In this document: positions 31,580 through 41,878 of the stretch, one piece after another
Numbering within the stretch: position 1 is the stretch's first letter
Layout of the letters: each line of letters opens with the position of its first letter
Assembly: GCA_030674185.1 (NCBI GenBank)
Contig: JAPXFY010000031.1
Coordinates: forward strand, 42,493,949 to 42,557,948
Length of the DNA stretch: 64,000 bases
Reading direction: 5' to 3'
Origin: Monoplex corrugatus
Lineage: Eukaryota; Mollusca; Gastropoda; Littorinimorpha; Ranellidae
The notes under the pieces: model-generated
The model's input: only the letters and a program-made list of their open reading frames with translations
What the model was told of the DNA's origin: nothing
The model's database searches: none
Position numbers and translations under genes: made by a program

Positions 31580-33215
31580 TTTGCATTATGACGCAACACT
31601 GGTGATGGCACTGGTGATGACAATGCAACAGATGATATGCAACAACACAGGCGATGCCAAAGGTGACGACATGGGTGACAACACAGGCAGTAACACAGTG
31701 ATGCCAAAGGCAACAACATGGGCGATGACACAGGCAACCACACAGACGATGACACAGGCCTCATCACAGGCGACATCACAGGCGATGTCACAGGCGATGA
31801 CATAGGCCTCATCACAGGCGATGTCACAGGCTCATCACACAGGCGATGTCACAGGCGATGACACAAGCAACCACACAAGTGATGAACTGGCAATGTCACA
31901 GGCAACGACACCGGCAACCACACAAGTGATGAACAGGTGATGTCACAGGCGATGACACCGGCAACCACACAAGTGATGAACAGGCGATGCCACAAGCGAT
32001 GTCACAGGTAAAGACACAGGCAACCACCCAAATAATGAACAGGCGATGTCACAAGCGATGTCACAGGTAAAGACACAGGCAACCACCCAAATAATGAACA
32101 GGCGATGTCACAAGCGATGTCACAGGTAAAGACACAGGCAACCACCCAAATAATGAACAGGCGACGTCACAAGCGATGTCACAGGTAAAGACACAGGCAA
32201 CCACCCAAATAATGAACAGGCGATGCCACAAGCGATGTCACAGGTAAAGACACAAGCAACCACACAAGTGATGAACAGGCGATGCCACAAGCGATGTCAC
32301 AGGTGAAGACACTGGCAACCACCCAAGTGATGAAGAGGCGATGTCACAAGCGATGTCACAGGTGAAGACACTGGCAACCACACAGGTGATGACACAGGGA
32401 ATGCTACAGTCAATGCCACAGGCGATGATGATACAGGTGACGACCCAGGCGACGACAAAGGTGACGACAAAGGCGACGCCACCACTGATGCCACAGGTGA
32501 TGACACAGGTGAGAACACAATTGATGACACAGGTGACGACACAAGCGATGACACAGGTGATGACAATACATTAGCTGCCGACTGTAAAACCCAACTCCTC
32601 CAGGAAGCCTTTTGGTTCATCTGTGTCCTGTAATTGATGACACAGCAATGACACAGGTGATGCCCACACGACTACACATGCTATGACACATGTGATGACA
32701 CAGGCAACAACTCAGATGATGGCACAAGCAATGAGACAGGCGATGACACAGGTGATGACGCAAACAATGACACAGGTGATGACACAGGCGATGACACAAT
32801 GACACAGGCAAAGACACATGTGATGACACAGGCGATGACACAGGTGATGACACAGGTGTTAACACAGGCGACCACATGGGTGACGACACAGGCAGCGACA
32901 CAGACAACGACACAGGTGATGACACAACGACACAGGTGACCACACGAGTGATGACAAAGGCAATGACACAGGCAATGATACAAGCAACAACTCAGGTGAT
33001 GACAGAGGTGACGGCACAGGTCATGACACAGTCAACAACACAGGTGAGGACACAGATGATGACACAGGCGACAACACAGGTAATGACACTGGTGACCACA
33101 CTGGTGACGACACAGGCAACAACACTGGTGAGGCCATAGACAATGACAGAGGCAATGACACAGATGAATACACAGGTGATGACACAGGTGATGATGATAA
33201 CTGCCTACTGTATAA
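31580..33215. repeat. 1.6-kb minisatellite with GATGACACAGGC core
   Basis: Variants of GATGACACAGGC, GATGTCACAGGC, AACCACACAAGT and AATGACACAGGT fill the region. A regular higher-order unit of 59 bp (including GCGATGTCACAAGCGATGTC and AGGTAAAGACACAGG) repeats about six times at 32010-32350. Two related single-copy-like spacers, AACTCCTCCAGGAAGCC (32590) and AACTCCTCAGAGAAACC (33210), suggest that a larger block duplicated. Open frames (MTQ/ATTQ on plus, SPVSSPV on minus) are repeat by-products. Confidence 0.95.
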
Positions 33216-33420
33216 CCAACTCCTCAGAGAAACCGTTGTGCTCATCCAAGGGCTGTAATCCAAACATGTGACAAGTCAATTCAATTAAAATTTAAACACT
33301 TATATCCAAAAGAGAAATTAAAATGCAACACAACTGTTGCCCAGTGCTAGCCACAATCATAGTAGTAGTAGTAGTAGGCCTCCTTCGGTCATGACTGACC
33401 ATGGACAAAGTACATCCATT

Positions 33421-35274
33421 CTAATGTCTAGATGGGCTGTCTGCTTGGTCCAAGCAGCGTCGCATGTGACTGTACAGACCAATGCGAGAGAGGCAGTCTC
33501 TGTCGCAGCGGTCGCATGTGTATGCTGATGCTGGTCTGTTGGCTGTCATCCCTTTTCTGCGAACTCGCTTTTCTGCTGCAGCAGCTGACAGTTTGTCCTC
33601 ACCAATCCGCAGCTGTTTCTTGAGAGTAGTTCTCCAGCTGTTGCGGTCGTCTGCGAGGTCCTCCCAGGACTCAGTGTTGATCTCAAGCGCCTTCATGTCA
33701 CGCTTGCAAACGTCTTTGTATCTCAGCTGTGGGTGGCCAATGTTTCTCTGCCCTGTGGCAAGCTCACCATAAAGGATGTCTTTTGGGATGCGACCATCTT
33801 CCATGCGGCGAACGTGGCCCAACCAGCGCAGCCAACGCTGTCTCAGCATGGTATGCATGGTTGGGAAGCCAGCGCAGGTTAGGACTTCGGTGTTGGTCAC
33901 CTTGTCTTGCCAGGAAATGCCAAGTATGCGCCGTAGGCTTCTCAGGTGGAAGGTATTGAGCCTTTTCTCCTGATGAGCATGCGTGGTCCACGCCTCGCTG
34001 CATTACAGCAAGGTGCTGAGGACACAGGCGTTGTATACAGCCATCTTTGTCTTTGTGGTCAGCTTGGGATTTGTCCACACCCTTTGTGTGAGGCGGGCTA
34101 GTGTTGTGGCTGCCTTCCCGATCCTCTTGTCGACCTCTGTGTCAAGGGAGAGGTTATCGGTGATGGTGGACCCAAGATATGTGAATTGATGGATGGCTTC
34201 AAGCTCGTAGTCATCAATGGTGATGGCTGGTGGAGATGGCGTGTCTTGGCCCAGGACGTTTGTCTTCTTAAGACTGATGGTCAGACCAAAATCTTTGCAG
34301 GCCTGGGAGAAGCGGTCCATTAGTGACTGCAAGTCCCGCTGAGTATGGGTCACAACTGCGGCATCGTCGGCAAATAGCATGTCTCTGATGAGGGCTTCAC
34401 GGACCTTTGTCCTTGCTCTGAGGCGGGCGAGGTTGAAGAGCCTGCCATCTGATCTGGTCCGCAGGTGGATCCCTTCTTGCGCTGTGCTGAACGCATGCCT
34501 CAGGAGGAGAGCGAAGAAGATTCCAAAGAGGGTTGGGGCCAGGACGCAGCCTTGTTTCACACCGCTACGTACGTCGAAGGGCTTGGAGAGGTTTCCGATG
34601 AACTGCACCATCCCTTTCATGTTTGAGTGGAAGGACTCAATTAAGCTGTGCAGTTTGGGGGGGCAGCCGATTTTTCGGAGAGCCCTGAAAAGGCCATCTC
34701 TGCTGACTAGGTCAAAGGCCTTGGTGAGGTCAATGAATGCCACATACAGGGGCATCCGCTGCTCTCTGCACTTCTCCTGGATTTGGCAAAGGGAGAAGAC
34801 CATGTCTACCGTGGATCTCTCTGCTCGAAAACCACACTGTGATTCCGGGTAGACACGTTCAGCCAGTTTCTGCAGGCGGATTAGGAGGACCCGAGCATAG
34901 ACTTTGCTAACAATGCTGAGGAGCGAGATACCTCTGTAGTTGTTGCAGTCGCTCCTTTCGCCCTTGTTTTTGTACAGGGTGACGATCTTGACGTCCCTCA
35001 TGTCCTGTGGTACAGCTCCCTCATTCCAACACTGACAGAGAACTGCGTGCAAAGGGTGCAGAAGAGAAGTCTTGCAGTGCTTGATGAGGTCTGGGGGAAT
35101 TCCGTCATTGCCAGGTGCCTTCCCTGATGCCAGGCTATCAATGGCCTTGCTGAGTTCGTCCGCAGTTGGCTCTGCATCAAGTTCTTCCATTACCGGCATG
35201 CATTGATGGCATCGAGGGCTAAGGGGGACACCATGTTCTGTGTGGAGTAGAGGTCGGAGTAGTGTTCCGCCCAT
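33421..35274 (-). pseudogene. Retrotransposon reverse transcriptase with C-terminal zinc finger
   Basis: A single frame from 35274 down to 33421, interrupted by one TAA at 34005-34003. RT motifs in order are GKAPGNDGIPPDLI, NNYRGISLLSI, GFRAERSTVD, VAFIDLTKAFD, GVKQGCVLAPTLF, FADDAAVV (catalytic box) and FTYLGSTI. After the stop the same frame continues WLRWLGHVRRMEDGRIP, then YTCDRCDRDC...SHMRRC, a C2H2 finger. It joins the endonuclease frame through a one-base shift near 35195. Apart from these lesions it looks complete, and the copy is probably young. Confidence 0.92.
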
Positions 35275-36482
35275 CTTTCCATCTGTTGGCTAGGATTGCT
35301 GATTACTTCCCCAGTGGAGGATTTGAGGGGGGCGATCTTGCTCTGTGTTGGTCCCAGTGCCTTCTTGATGCCATCATACATTCCTCGGATGTTGCCTCTT
35401 TCAGCAGCACTCTGTATCTCTTCACTGAGCTCTGTCCAGTACTCGTTTGCGCAGCGCCTGGCGTTAAGCTGAACCTTACTTCTGGCAGCCCTGAGGATTT
35501 GCAGGTTCTTCTCACTGGGTGACCGCTTATACTTGGTGAGTGCGGCACGCTTGGCCTCAACAGTGGGAGTCATCTCTGATGATTTGGCCTCAAACCAGTT
35601 GTGGGACTTCACAGTTTTCTTCCCAAAGGTGGCCATAGCAATGCGGTGCATGGTGTCTCGTAGCGTTTCCCATCTCTCAGTGGCAGAGTCTCTGGGCTGC
35701 AATGCATCGTATTCTCTCTGAAAGGCCTCTGCGAACTGTTCTACAAGATCTGGCTGAGACATCTTGCTGACGTCAATGCGAGGGTTCCCTTGTTTCTTTG
35801 AGCAGTGGAACTTCTTTGGTTGTAGCCTGATCTTGCAACATACCAGAGAGTGGTCTGTGTCGCAGTCTGCGCTGTGATAAGAGCGAGTGTGGAGAACGTT
35901 TTTGATAGCGGCACGTCTTACTAGGATCAAATCCAGTTGGTGCCAATGTTTTGAGCGGGGATGCCTCCAGGAGACTTTGTGCTGAGGCTTCGTCTTGAAG
36001 AAGGAGTTGGCGATGCACAGTTCATGGCAGGCGCAAAACTCAAGCAGTCGCTGTCCATTCTCATTCATTTTCCCCACTCCAAAGGAACCGAGGCAGAAGG
36101 GCCATGAGTCATTGTCTGCACCCACTCTGGCGTTGAAGTCGCCCAGGAGAACAAGTTGTTCTGTCCTGGGGATGTTCCTTATGGTTGATGCAAGATTTTC
36201 GTAGAACTCATCCTTGGTGTCTGGAGAGGCGGACAGAGTTGGGGCATAAACGCTGATGAGAGTGACACAGCCTTCGGTGGTGTTGAGGCGGAGAGTCAAG
36301 AGTCGTTCTGAACCGCCGCTGCCTGGTTCAATCATGTTCAGCAGGCTGTTCCTTACTGCAAAGCCTACTCCGTGCTCTCTTGGGGCATCAGAACTCTTTC
36401 CTTGCCAGAAGAAGGTGTAGTCCCTTTCCTTTAGTGTTCCTGAGTCAGCCAGCCGTGTTTCCTGCAGAGTGGCAATGTCCAC
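35190..36482 (-). pseudogene. Retrotransposon endonuclease and linker
   Basis: An open frame of 430 codons beginning MDIATLQETRL (catalytic E). Further motifs are GVGFAVRNSL, LISVYAPTL, LVLLGDFNARVG, HQLDLILVRR and DTDHSLV, the full set for an APE endonuclease. Homology continues upstream in another frame (ARKTAVINSELKRLN, and further up KLGCWNVRTMMPG to about 36600), so a frameshift near 36520 removes the true N-terminus. The frame ends inside the linker at 35190, just as the RT frame takes over. Confidence 0.9.
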
Positions 36483-37160
36483 ATTGAGCCTCTTTAGTTC
36501 GCTGTTTATGACGGCGGTTTTTCTGGCTGTCGCTGATGTCTTGCAGATCTTGGGAGAGCCCAGGCATCATTGTTCGGACATTCCAACAGCCCAGTTTCAC
36601 TGCTGATCCTTTTCCTGATCCGTTTCTTGAATTTTAATTTTTCTTTTTGTTTGGTGGGGTAATTAACGACCTGCTTGTCGGGATTTTCTCCTAATCTTCA
36701 TGCACCCAATGAAGAAGGCAGGTCGTGGCGGGACAGCACCTAACTGGCTGGGGACTGCCCAGCTTAGGCGGGCGGTAGCTGTCCAGTAAGACACGAAGGT
36801 CTCTCCCACCGTCAAAAGCAACCCCTGGCGTCAGCTCTACGCCAGTTGAGCAATGACTTATCACCGGTATCTGTTGCTTCCCGTGTTGTGCCGACACTAG
36901 TGTTAGTAGCGAGGCTGGAGTGTCCTCTCCAGGTCGTAGGTGCAGAGTGTTTGTGGATGAATGGACGGATGTAAGCCCGGGCAGTGTAATATGGAAGACA
37001 GGCTGTTGCCCATGCAACTTGTCCCCCCTCTCCACCTCGCTGACAGATCCAAAGGAACAGCAGGACTGTTACGTTTTGGTGCCAACTAGGCCGCAGTAGC
37101 TGCCGGAAAGTGACAAAGTTTGCCATCCAACCGCCACAATCATAATGCACATAAAATACT

Positions 37161-37167
<7 letters not shown>

Positions 37168-37223
<56 letters not shown>
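37168..37223. repeat. (CA)n microsatellite
   Basis: Pure (CA)n of about 55 bp immediately outside the 5' end of the LINE. Confidence 0.97.
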
Positions 37224-37224
<1 letters not shown>

Positions 37225-37444
37225 AAACCATACACTCACACTCTGTGCTCATCTACAGAGCATCCACACACGACTGACTCATTAGTTGAAGAAAATGACT
37301 GACTTTGATGCAAAGCAACCATAATCTTTGCCAAATTTAATTGAATTGACTTGTCACATGTTTATTGGATTACACAGGTGATGCTTTAGCTCGGCTGTTT
37401 CTGCTGCTTATTCATAATGTGCATCTGTTGGCTGGTAAGATGAC

Positions 37445-38056
37445 TGTTCCCAGATATTTAAACTTATCAACTGATCCCAATGTTGACTTCAATCTTCTTA
37501 CTATTCATTAGCTCCAGCCTTTAATTTCTGTTTTCTATTTGTACTACTAGTATATACATAGCATTTTTAAGACTTTTTTCATTTTCTGCAATTAGAATGG
37601 TGTCATCTGCATAACTATGGTTGTTTATCATTTTTCTGTTAATAAGACTGTATATCATTTTTCCTCTAACCTTTATGTTAGGGCATTCTTCTAGGTTTCT
37701 CAAGATGGTTTCACTGTAAAGTGAACACAAATCTGGCAACAAAACACCCAATCAAAAGCCTTGGTACACTAACAGAACATGAATACAAAGCCTTATTCAA
37801 CTGATCTTTGTATAACTATAAGAGTTCTTAGGATGAATAATATATGGCATTAATATTTCCTTTCCCGTCAACAGATCCACACTGTTCTACTACTTCTGTT
37901 TCAATTGTGTTTGTTGTCCTCATCATGATTATTCTTAATAGAATGTCTGTCACATGGCTCATCAAGCTGACTGTACAATGAAGTCTCCATTCTATAACCC
38001 TGCCTTTTTTTTTTTATTGGAAGTGCAGTGAAAATTGACTTTGACATATCCCTAGG
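37445..38056 (-). pseudogene. Non-LTR reverse transcriptase fragment, 3' half of a split copy
   Basis: Minus-strand translation gives CSLYSETILRNLEECPNIKV and SYADDTILIAENEKSL, matching FSLYSETIYRNLEECPNIKL and RYADDTVIIAEK of the plus-strand copy at 52800-52920. Upstream (to 38056) the DNA parallels 52320-52520: GATATGTCAAAGTCAATTTT, CAGCTTGATGAGCCATGTGA, AACAGTGTGGAT. Part of the fingers region is deleted. Its continuation is at 40840-41640, beyond an inserted transposon. Confidence 0.85.
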
Positions 38057-39330
38057 CACTGCTGTGCAGAAGACAGTTTTTCCTCACACTTAGTTTAGCG
38101 CCTTCAGCTAGCTGCCCTTTTGAACTGACCCCGTTTCTGGCATTCCTTTCCCTTCTTTCCTTCCCTGCTGTGAGCGGAAGGCGGTCGGCGGTCGGTGCCA
38201 GAGCTTTAGTAGCTACAGTTATAAGTTTTTACGCTAACTGGAAAAGTGCTGTTTGCATACGTTCCTTTTGTTGTGCTTAGAAGCAGAACTATACAAATTA
38301 CAACTGTCATACTTTAGTATCGTGTCTAAGTGACTTTCATCAGTTTATTGTGTGTTTTCAGTGTTCAGAACGTATTAGAAATATGTGCTGTGCCCTTGTT
38401 TTTCAGAATACTTGTGTGTCACTTTTTCACTGTCGATATGAAAGACTGCTGAGAGCGTGCTGTGTGTACTCTTTTCTTTGGTGCCGTCTTTCAAAGTATT
38501 TTGTGATTTTCTTTCCACTGTGGATATACAGAACTGTTTCATGCCCTTCTGTGGAGTGAATCTATATACCTAACTGTGGATGTAGAAGTGTTTGGTGCCC
38601 TTATTTTGGTGTGTGCTTATGCCTATTACTAATTCCAAATATGAGCATTTGGTGCCCCTTCTTAAGTGTATTTTTTGTCGAAACCCATGCATATGTCAAT
38701 GAGATCAAAAGAAGATTGAGCAACATAACAAATCCAGCAACAACAAAAAAAGAGTGCTGACGAAAGAAAAATTGTCAGCTGTTACACTTGTGGCAAGAGC
38801 TACCATCATGCGTTGCCTCCACACAAAGAGAAAGAAGAGAACAAAGACAAAAATTATTTGAACTAGTTTCATCTATACTAGGTATGAAAATGTCTTATCT
38901 TTTCCTATATGTAACCGACGATAAATTGGCCCAACATACAAAGAAACAAACAAGCTGTACAAACATCAATTTGTCAATAAAAGTCTAGGTCATAAATGAG
39001 GTTTTGTGTGTGTGCGTGGCAATTTTTTTTTAATCTTTTAAAATTTCTTTGATTGTATCATTAGCCAGAATTGTGTGAACATCAAGACCGTACAAGTCTG
39101 AACAATGAACCACTCTCTCGACTGTGGCACACACCATTATGGAAGGGACACTATTGTGTAAAAGATTAGGCAGTTGTTATTTTTACTGTTGTTGTTACTG
39201 TGGATGGTAGACAACAAGACTGCATAAAAGTTGTACATGTGTCTGGTGTCGTCTCTAGAATGAATTTCCGAGGTGAATCTCTATCCTAAATGTGGACTGC
39301 AATAGCTTGCTGCCCTTTGGCGAAGTACGA

Positions 39331-39332
<2 letters not shown>

Positions 39333-39413
<81 letters not shown>

Positions 39414-39530
39414 TGTTGTGTGTGTGTGTGTGTGTGTGTGTATATCTATCTGTATGTATGTATGTATGTATGTATGTATCATTATATGTAGTTGTATGTA
39501 TGTATGTATGTATATATGTATGTTTATCAC
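39333..39530. repeat. (GT)n and (GTAT)n microsatellite
   Basis: GT run 39333-39440 with one TAGTGT interruption, followed by GTAT units to about 39525. It lies within the CACTG transposon. Confidence 0.97.
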
Positions 39531-40159
39531 AAACAGAGACAGAGAGAGACAAACACACAAACACAGAGACTGCACAAGCAAAGCAAAAGCTATTTGAACC
39601 AGCTTTATCTGTGCTAGGTATTGGGATTTCTCTGTTTTCCTACATATAACACAGGCCAAAAATTATTCAACCAACATCACCATCATCTCCAACATCAGAC
39701 ATAATCACCATTTCAACATCTTCGTCAACAACAAACACCAGACATAAAAAGTACACATACAAAAATGTATTCTTGTTAACAGATATGTCCTCATGACTAT
39801 GATTTTGAGCAGTTTTATTTCTATACTTTTTCTGATTATCTTCAAACACTGTGACAAAAGGAAACAATCCATCTAAACCAACCCTCTCCTATGCCTATAA
39901 ACAAATCATCCAACCAACCAAAGCAAGCAAGCAAGCATGACCATTGTAAAAGACTGAACGATAGCAGCGTACCAGGAGGCACGAGCGCTGTTACAGTAGT
40001 CCCATCCCGTGATACTGGTGTAATTAATCACATTTCTTGCCTCTACTGACACTGGTTCCACTAATTAAGAACACATGTCAAGAGGGTAGACATGCAAAAG
40101 CATTAGCTGGTTGACTTGTATGTTTGTGAAAGCCATGCAGAGAGCTATGGACGACTGAA

Positions 40160-40545
40160 AATAACGTTCATGCTTATTGTTTTAAGTGACTACATGCATG
40201 CTGAAATACATTGAAAATACGTTCATTGCTTATTTGTTGTTTTAGAGTGACTACGATTGCATGCTGAGAATACATTGAAAAATAATGTTCATTGCTTATT
40301 TGTTGTTTTAGAGTGACTACGATTGCATGCTGAGAATACATTGAAAAATAACGTTCATTGCTTATTTGTTGTTTTAGAGTGACTACGATTGCATGCTGAG
40401 AATACATTGAAAAATAACGTTCATTGCTTATTTGTTGTTTTAGAGTGACTACGATTGCATGCTGAGAATACATTGAAAAATAACGTTCATTGCTTATTTG
40501 TTGTTTTAGCGTGACTACGATTGCATGCTGAGAATACATTTACTT
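40160..40545. repeat. 66-bp tandem repeat, about five and a half copies
   Basis: The unit contains GCTTATTTGTTGTTTTAGAG, TGACTACGATTGCATGCTGA and GAATACATTGAAAAATAACG, then TTCATT. 66 is divisible by three, so a minus-strand frame repeats a 22-residue segment (MYSQHAIVVTLKQQ...). The array lies near the right end of the CACTG transposon and could be subterminal sequence of that element. Confidence 0.93.
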
Positions 40546-40839
40546 AGACGTCTTGAAATCCTTGTGACAGTTTTATATGAAGTGTTGGGTATCATTTTAA
40601 AGCTCATTTTTTCCTCTTTCTTCTGTAAGCATTCACTTTTGGTCTTCTTAAAGGATATGAGAGAAAATAGTTGACATATCAGCCTGTAAATTTTCCTGCT
40701 GACAATGCTGTCTCTGCTGCTGGCACTGAATGGGAAAGGTAGAGGTAGTGCTGGCACAGCTGACCTCATTATTCATGGGGTTATGAACTCTGGCTGGGAG
40801 GGAAGCAGCCAGCTAAATGATAAGCTGTGCACAGCAGTG

Positions 40840-41640
40840 TAGGGATTTTTCTGGAGTCATAAATGTTGTTTAGGAGGACTATTACTTTTTCAATACTTCA
40901 ATCATCTCTTTCATAATACTATTTCGTCCTGGTGCTTTTCCCTGATTCATCCTTTTCAACACTGCTCTAACTTAATTTTTTATTACTGGTGATCCTTCAA
41001 CATTCTTTCTTATGATGAATTCCTCCTTTCGTCATCGTCAGAAAGGTCTTCAAGGCATTCTCCCCATCCATCCAATATTTTGGATTTTCCATAATAATCG
41101 TACCACCTTTTGATTTTCAGCAACCAATGAATGCATGCATCTTTTTCCTCTGGGCAATTTCTTCAATTTTTCTGTACATAAACTCAGAGTATGTCTTGTG
41201 TCGGTCTTCTATTTCTTACCACTTTGTTTCTTGCCAAGCTTCCTTAGTTTTGTTGCATTTATTCCTGATTTCCTTATCTATCTTGTATTCTTCATCTGTT
41301 CCCTTTACTTACCTTCCTTAATCCTCAATCCTAAAATTTCTTTTGTCATCCAGTTCTTCTTTTCTTTTCTTTCAACTCTCAGAGATTTTTTCACATGCTT
41401 CATTTACTGAGTTTTTTAAAATATGTCCATTGTTCCTTACTGTCCCCAACATCTTCCAGAGCACTGAATTTGTTTTAAACATACACACTAAATTTTGCAA
41501 GTATTGATTTATCTGCCTTTAAGAGTCCAAGATTTAGTCTGATGTTATTTATATCAACAGGCTACCGAACAAGTACACAAATGTCAGTATAGGTTCAATA
41601 AAACATAACATACATGCATGATTCTCAGCTGAACATTTAA
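40840..41640 (-). pseudogene. Non-LTR retroelement fragment, 5' half of the split copy
   Basis: The reverse complement parallels 51590-52325 almost throughout: AAATCTTGGACTCTTAAAGG, GTGCTCTGGAAGATGTTGGG, GACAGTAAGGAACAATGGAC, AAGAACTGGATGACAAAAGA, AAATTGAAGAAATTGCCCAG, AATGTTGAAGGATCACC and AGTCCTCCTAAACAACATTT. It is the linker between endonuclease and RT and the start of RT. Frames are closed. With 37445-38056 it forms one old copy. Confidence 0.85.
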
Positions 41641-41679
41641 ATTTCTAAGCTTGCATGTGTACATGTGTGTTTACTTGCG

Positions 41680-41712
41680 TATTTTGTGTGTGTGTGTGTG
41701 TGTGTGTGTATA

Positions 41713-41798
<86 letters not shown>

Positions 41799-41865
41799 TG
41801 TGTGTGTGCATGTGTGTGTGTGTGTGTGGGGCGCATGTGCGTGCATGCGCGCGTGTGTGTGTTCG
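41680..41865. repeat. (GT)n microsatellite
   Basis: About 140 bp of near-pure GT with a GCGCATGTGCGTGCATGCGC-type end, directly before the piggyBac element. Confidence 0.97.
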
Positions 41866-41878
41866 TTTGTTATTTCTT

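Larger units (their letters stand above)
33362..37132 (-). mobile_element. APE-type non-LTR retrotransposon with perfect 12-bp target duplication
   Basis: GCCACAATCATA occurs at 33350-33361 and again at 37133-37144, immediately outside the element. On the minus strand it runs from a 5' UTR (37132 to about 36600) through endonuclease and reverse transcriptase to a C2H2 zinc finger and a (CTA)n tail at 33362-33379. Length is 3771 bp, apparently full length. Few disabling changes are seen: a frameshift near 36520, one near 35195 and one nonsense codon at 34005-34003. The domain order (EN, RT, GHVRRM domain, C2H2) fits RTE/Nimb-like elements; exact clade needs a tree. Confidence 0.93.
38057..40839. 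mobile_element. 2783-bp CACTG...CAGTG DNA transposon nested in a LINE fragment
   Basis: CACTGCTGTGCA at 38057-38068 is exactly complementary to TGCACAGCAGTG at 40828-40839. Outside each end is TAGG (38053-38056, 40840-40843), a 4-bp target duplication. Removing the element joins the LINE text AAAAATCCCTAGGGATATGTC, which parallels AAAAATCCCCAAAGATATGTC in the intact copy at 52312-52332. Internal ends share AGCTRGCTGC. CACTG ends with 4-bp duplication suggest the CACTA/Mirage/Chapaev group (Chapaev-like). No transposase was recognised; contents are simple repeats, a 66-bp tandem array and a possible zinc-finger remnant (SCYTCGKSYHHALPPH near 38775). Confidence 0.8.

Noticed and set aside
31510..33139. 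MTQ/ATTQ or SPVSSPV repeat proteins (for example a Thr-rich secreted protein)
   Set aside because: Minisatellite by-products; no signal peptide, frame changes between sub-blocks and no splice context.
38050..38070. Longer terminal inverted repeat ATCCCTA + CACTGCTGTGCA for the CACTG element
   Set aside because: Comparison with the LINE copy near 52320 shows that the ATCCCTA part belongs to the interrupted LINE; only CACTGCTGTGCA is element end and CCTA/TAGG is the duplication.
40174..40539. 22-residue repeat protein on minus strand
   Set aside because: Arises from a 66-bp tandem repeat inside a transposon; length divisible by three keeps the frame open.
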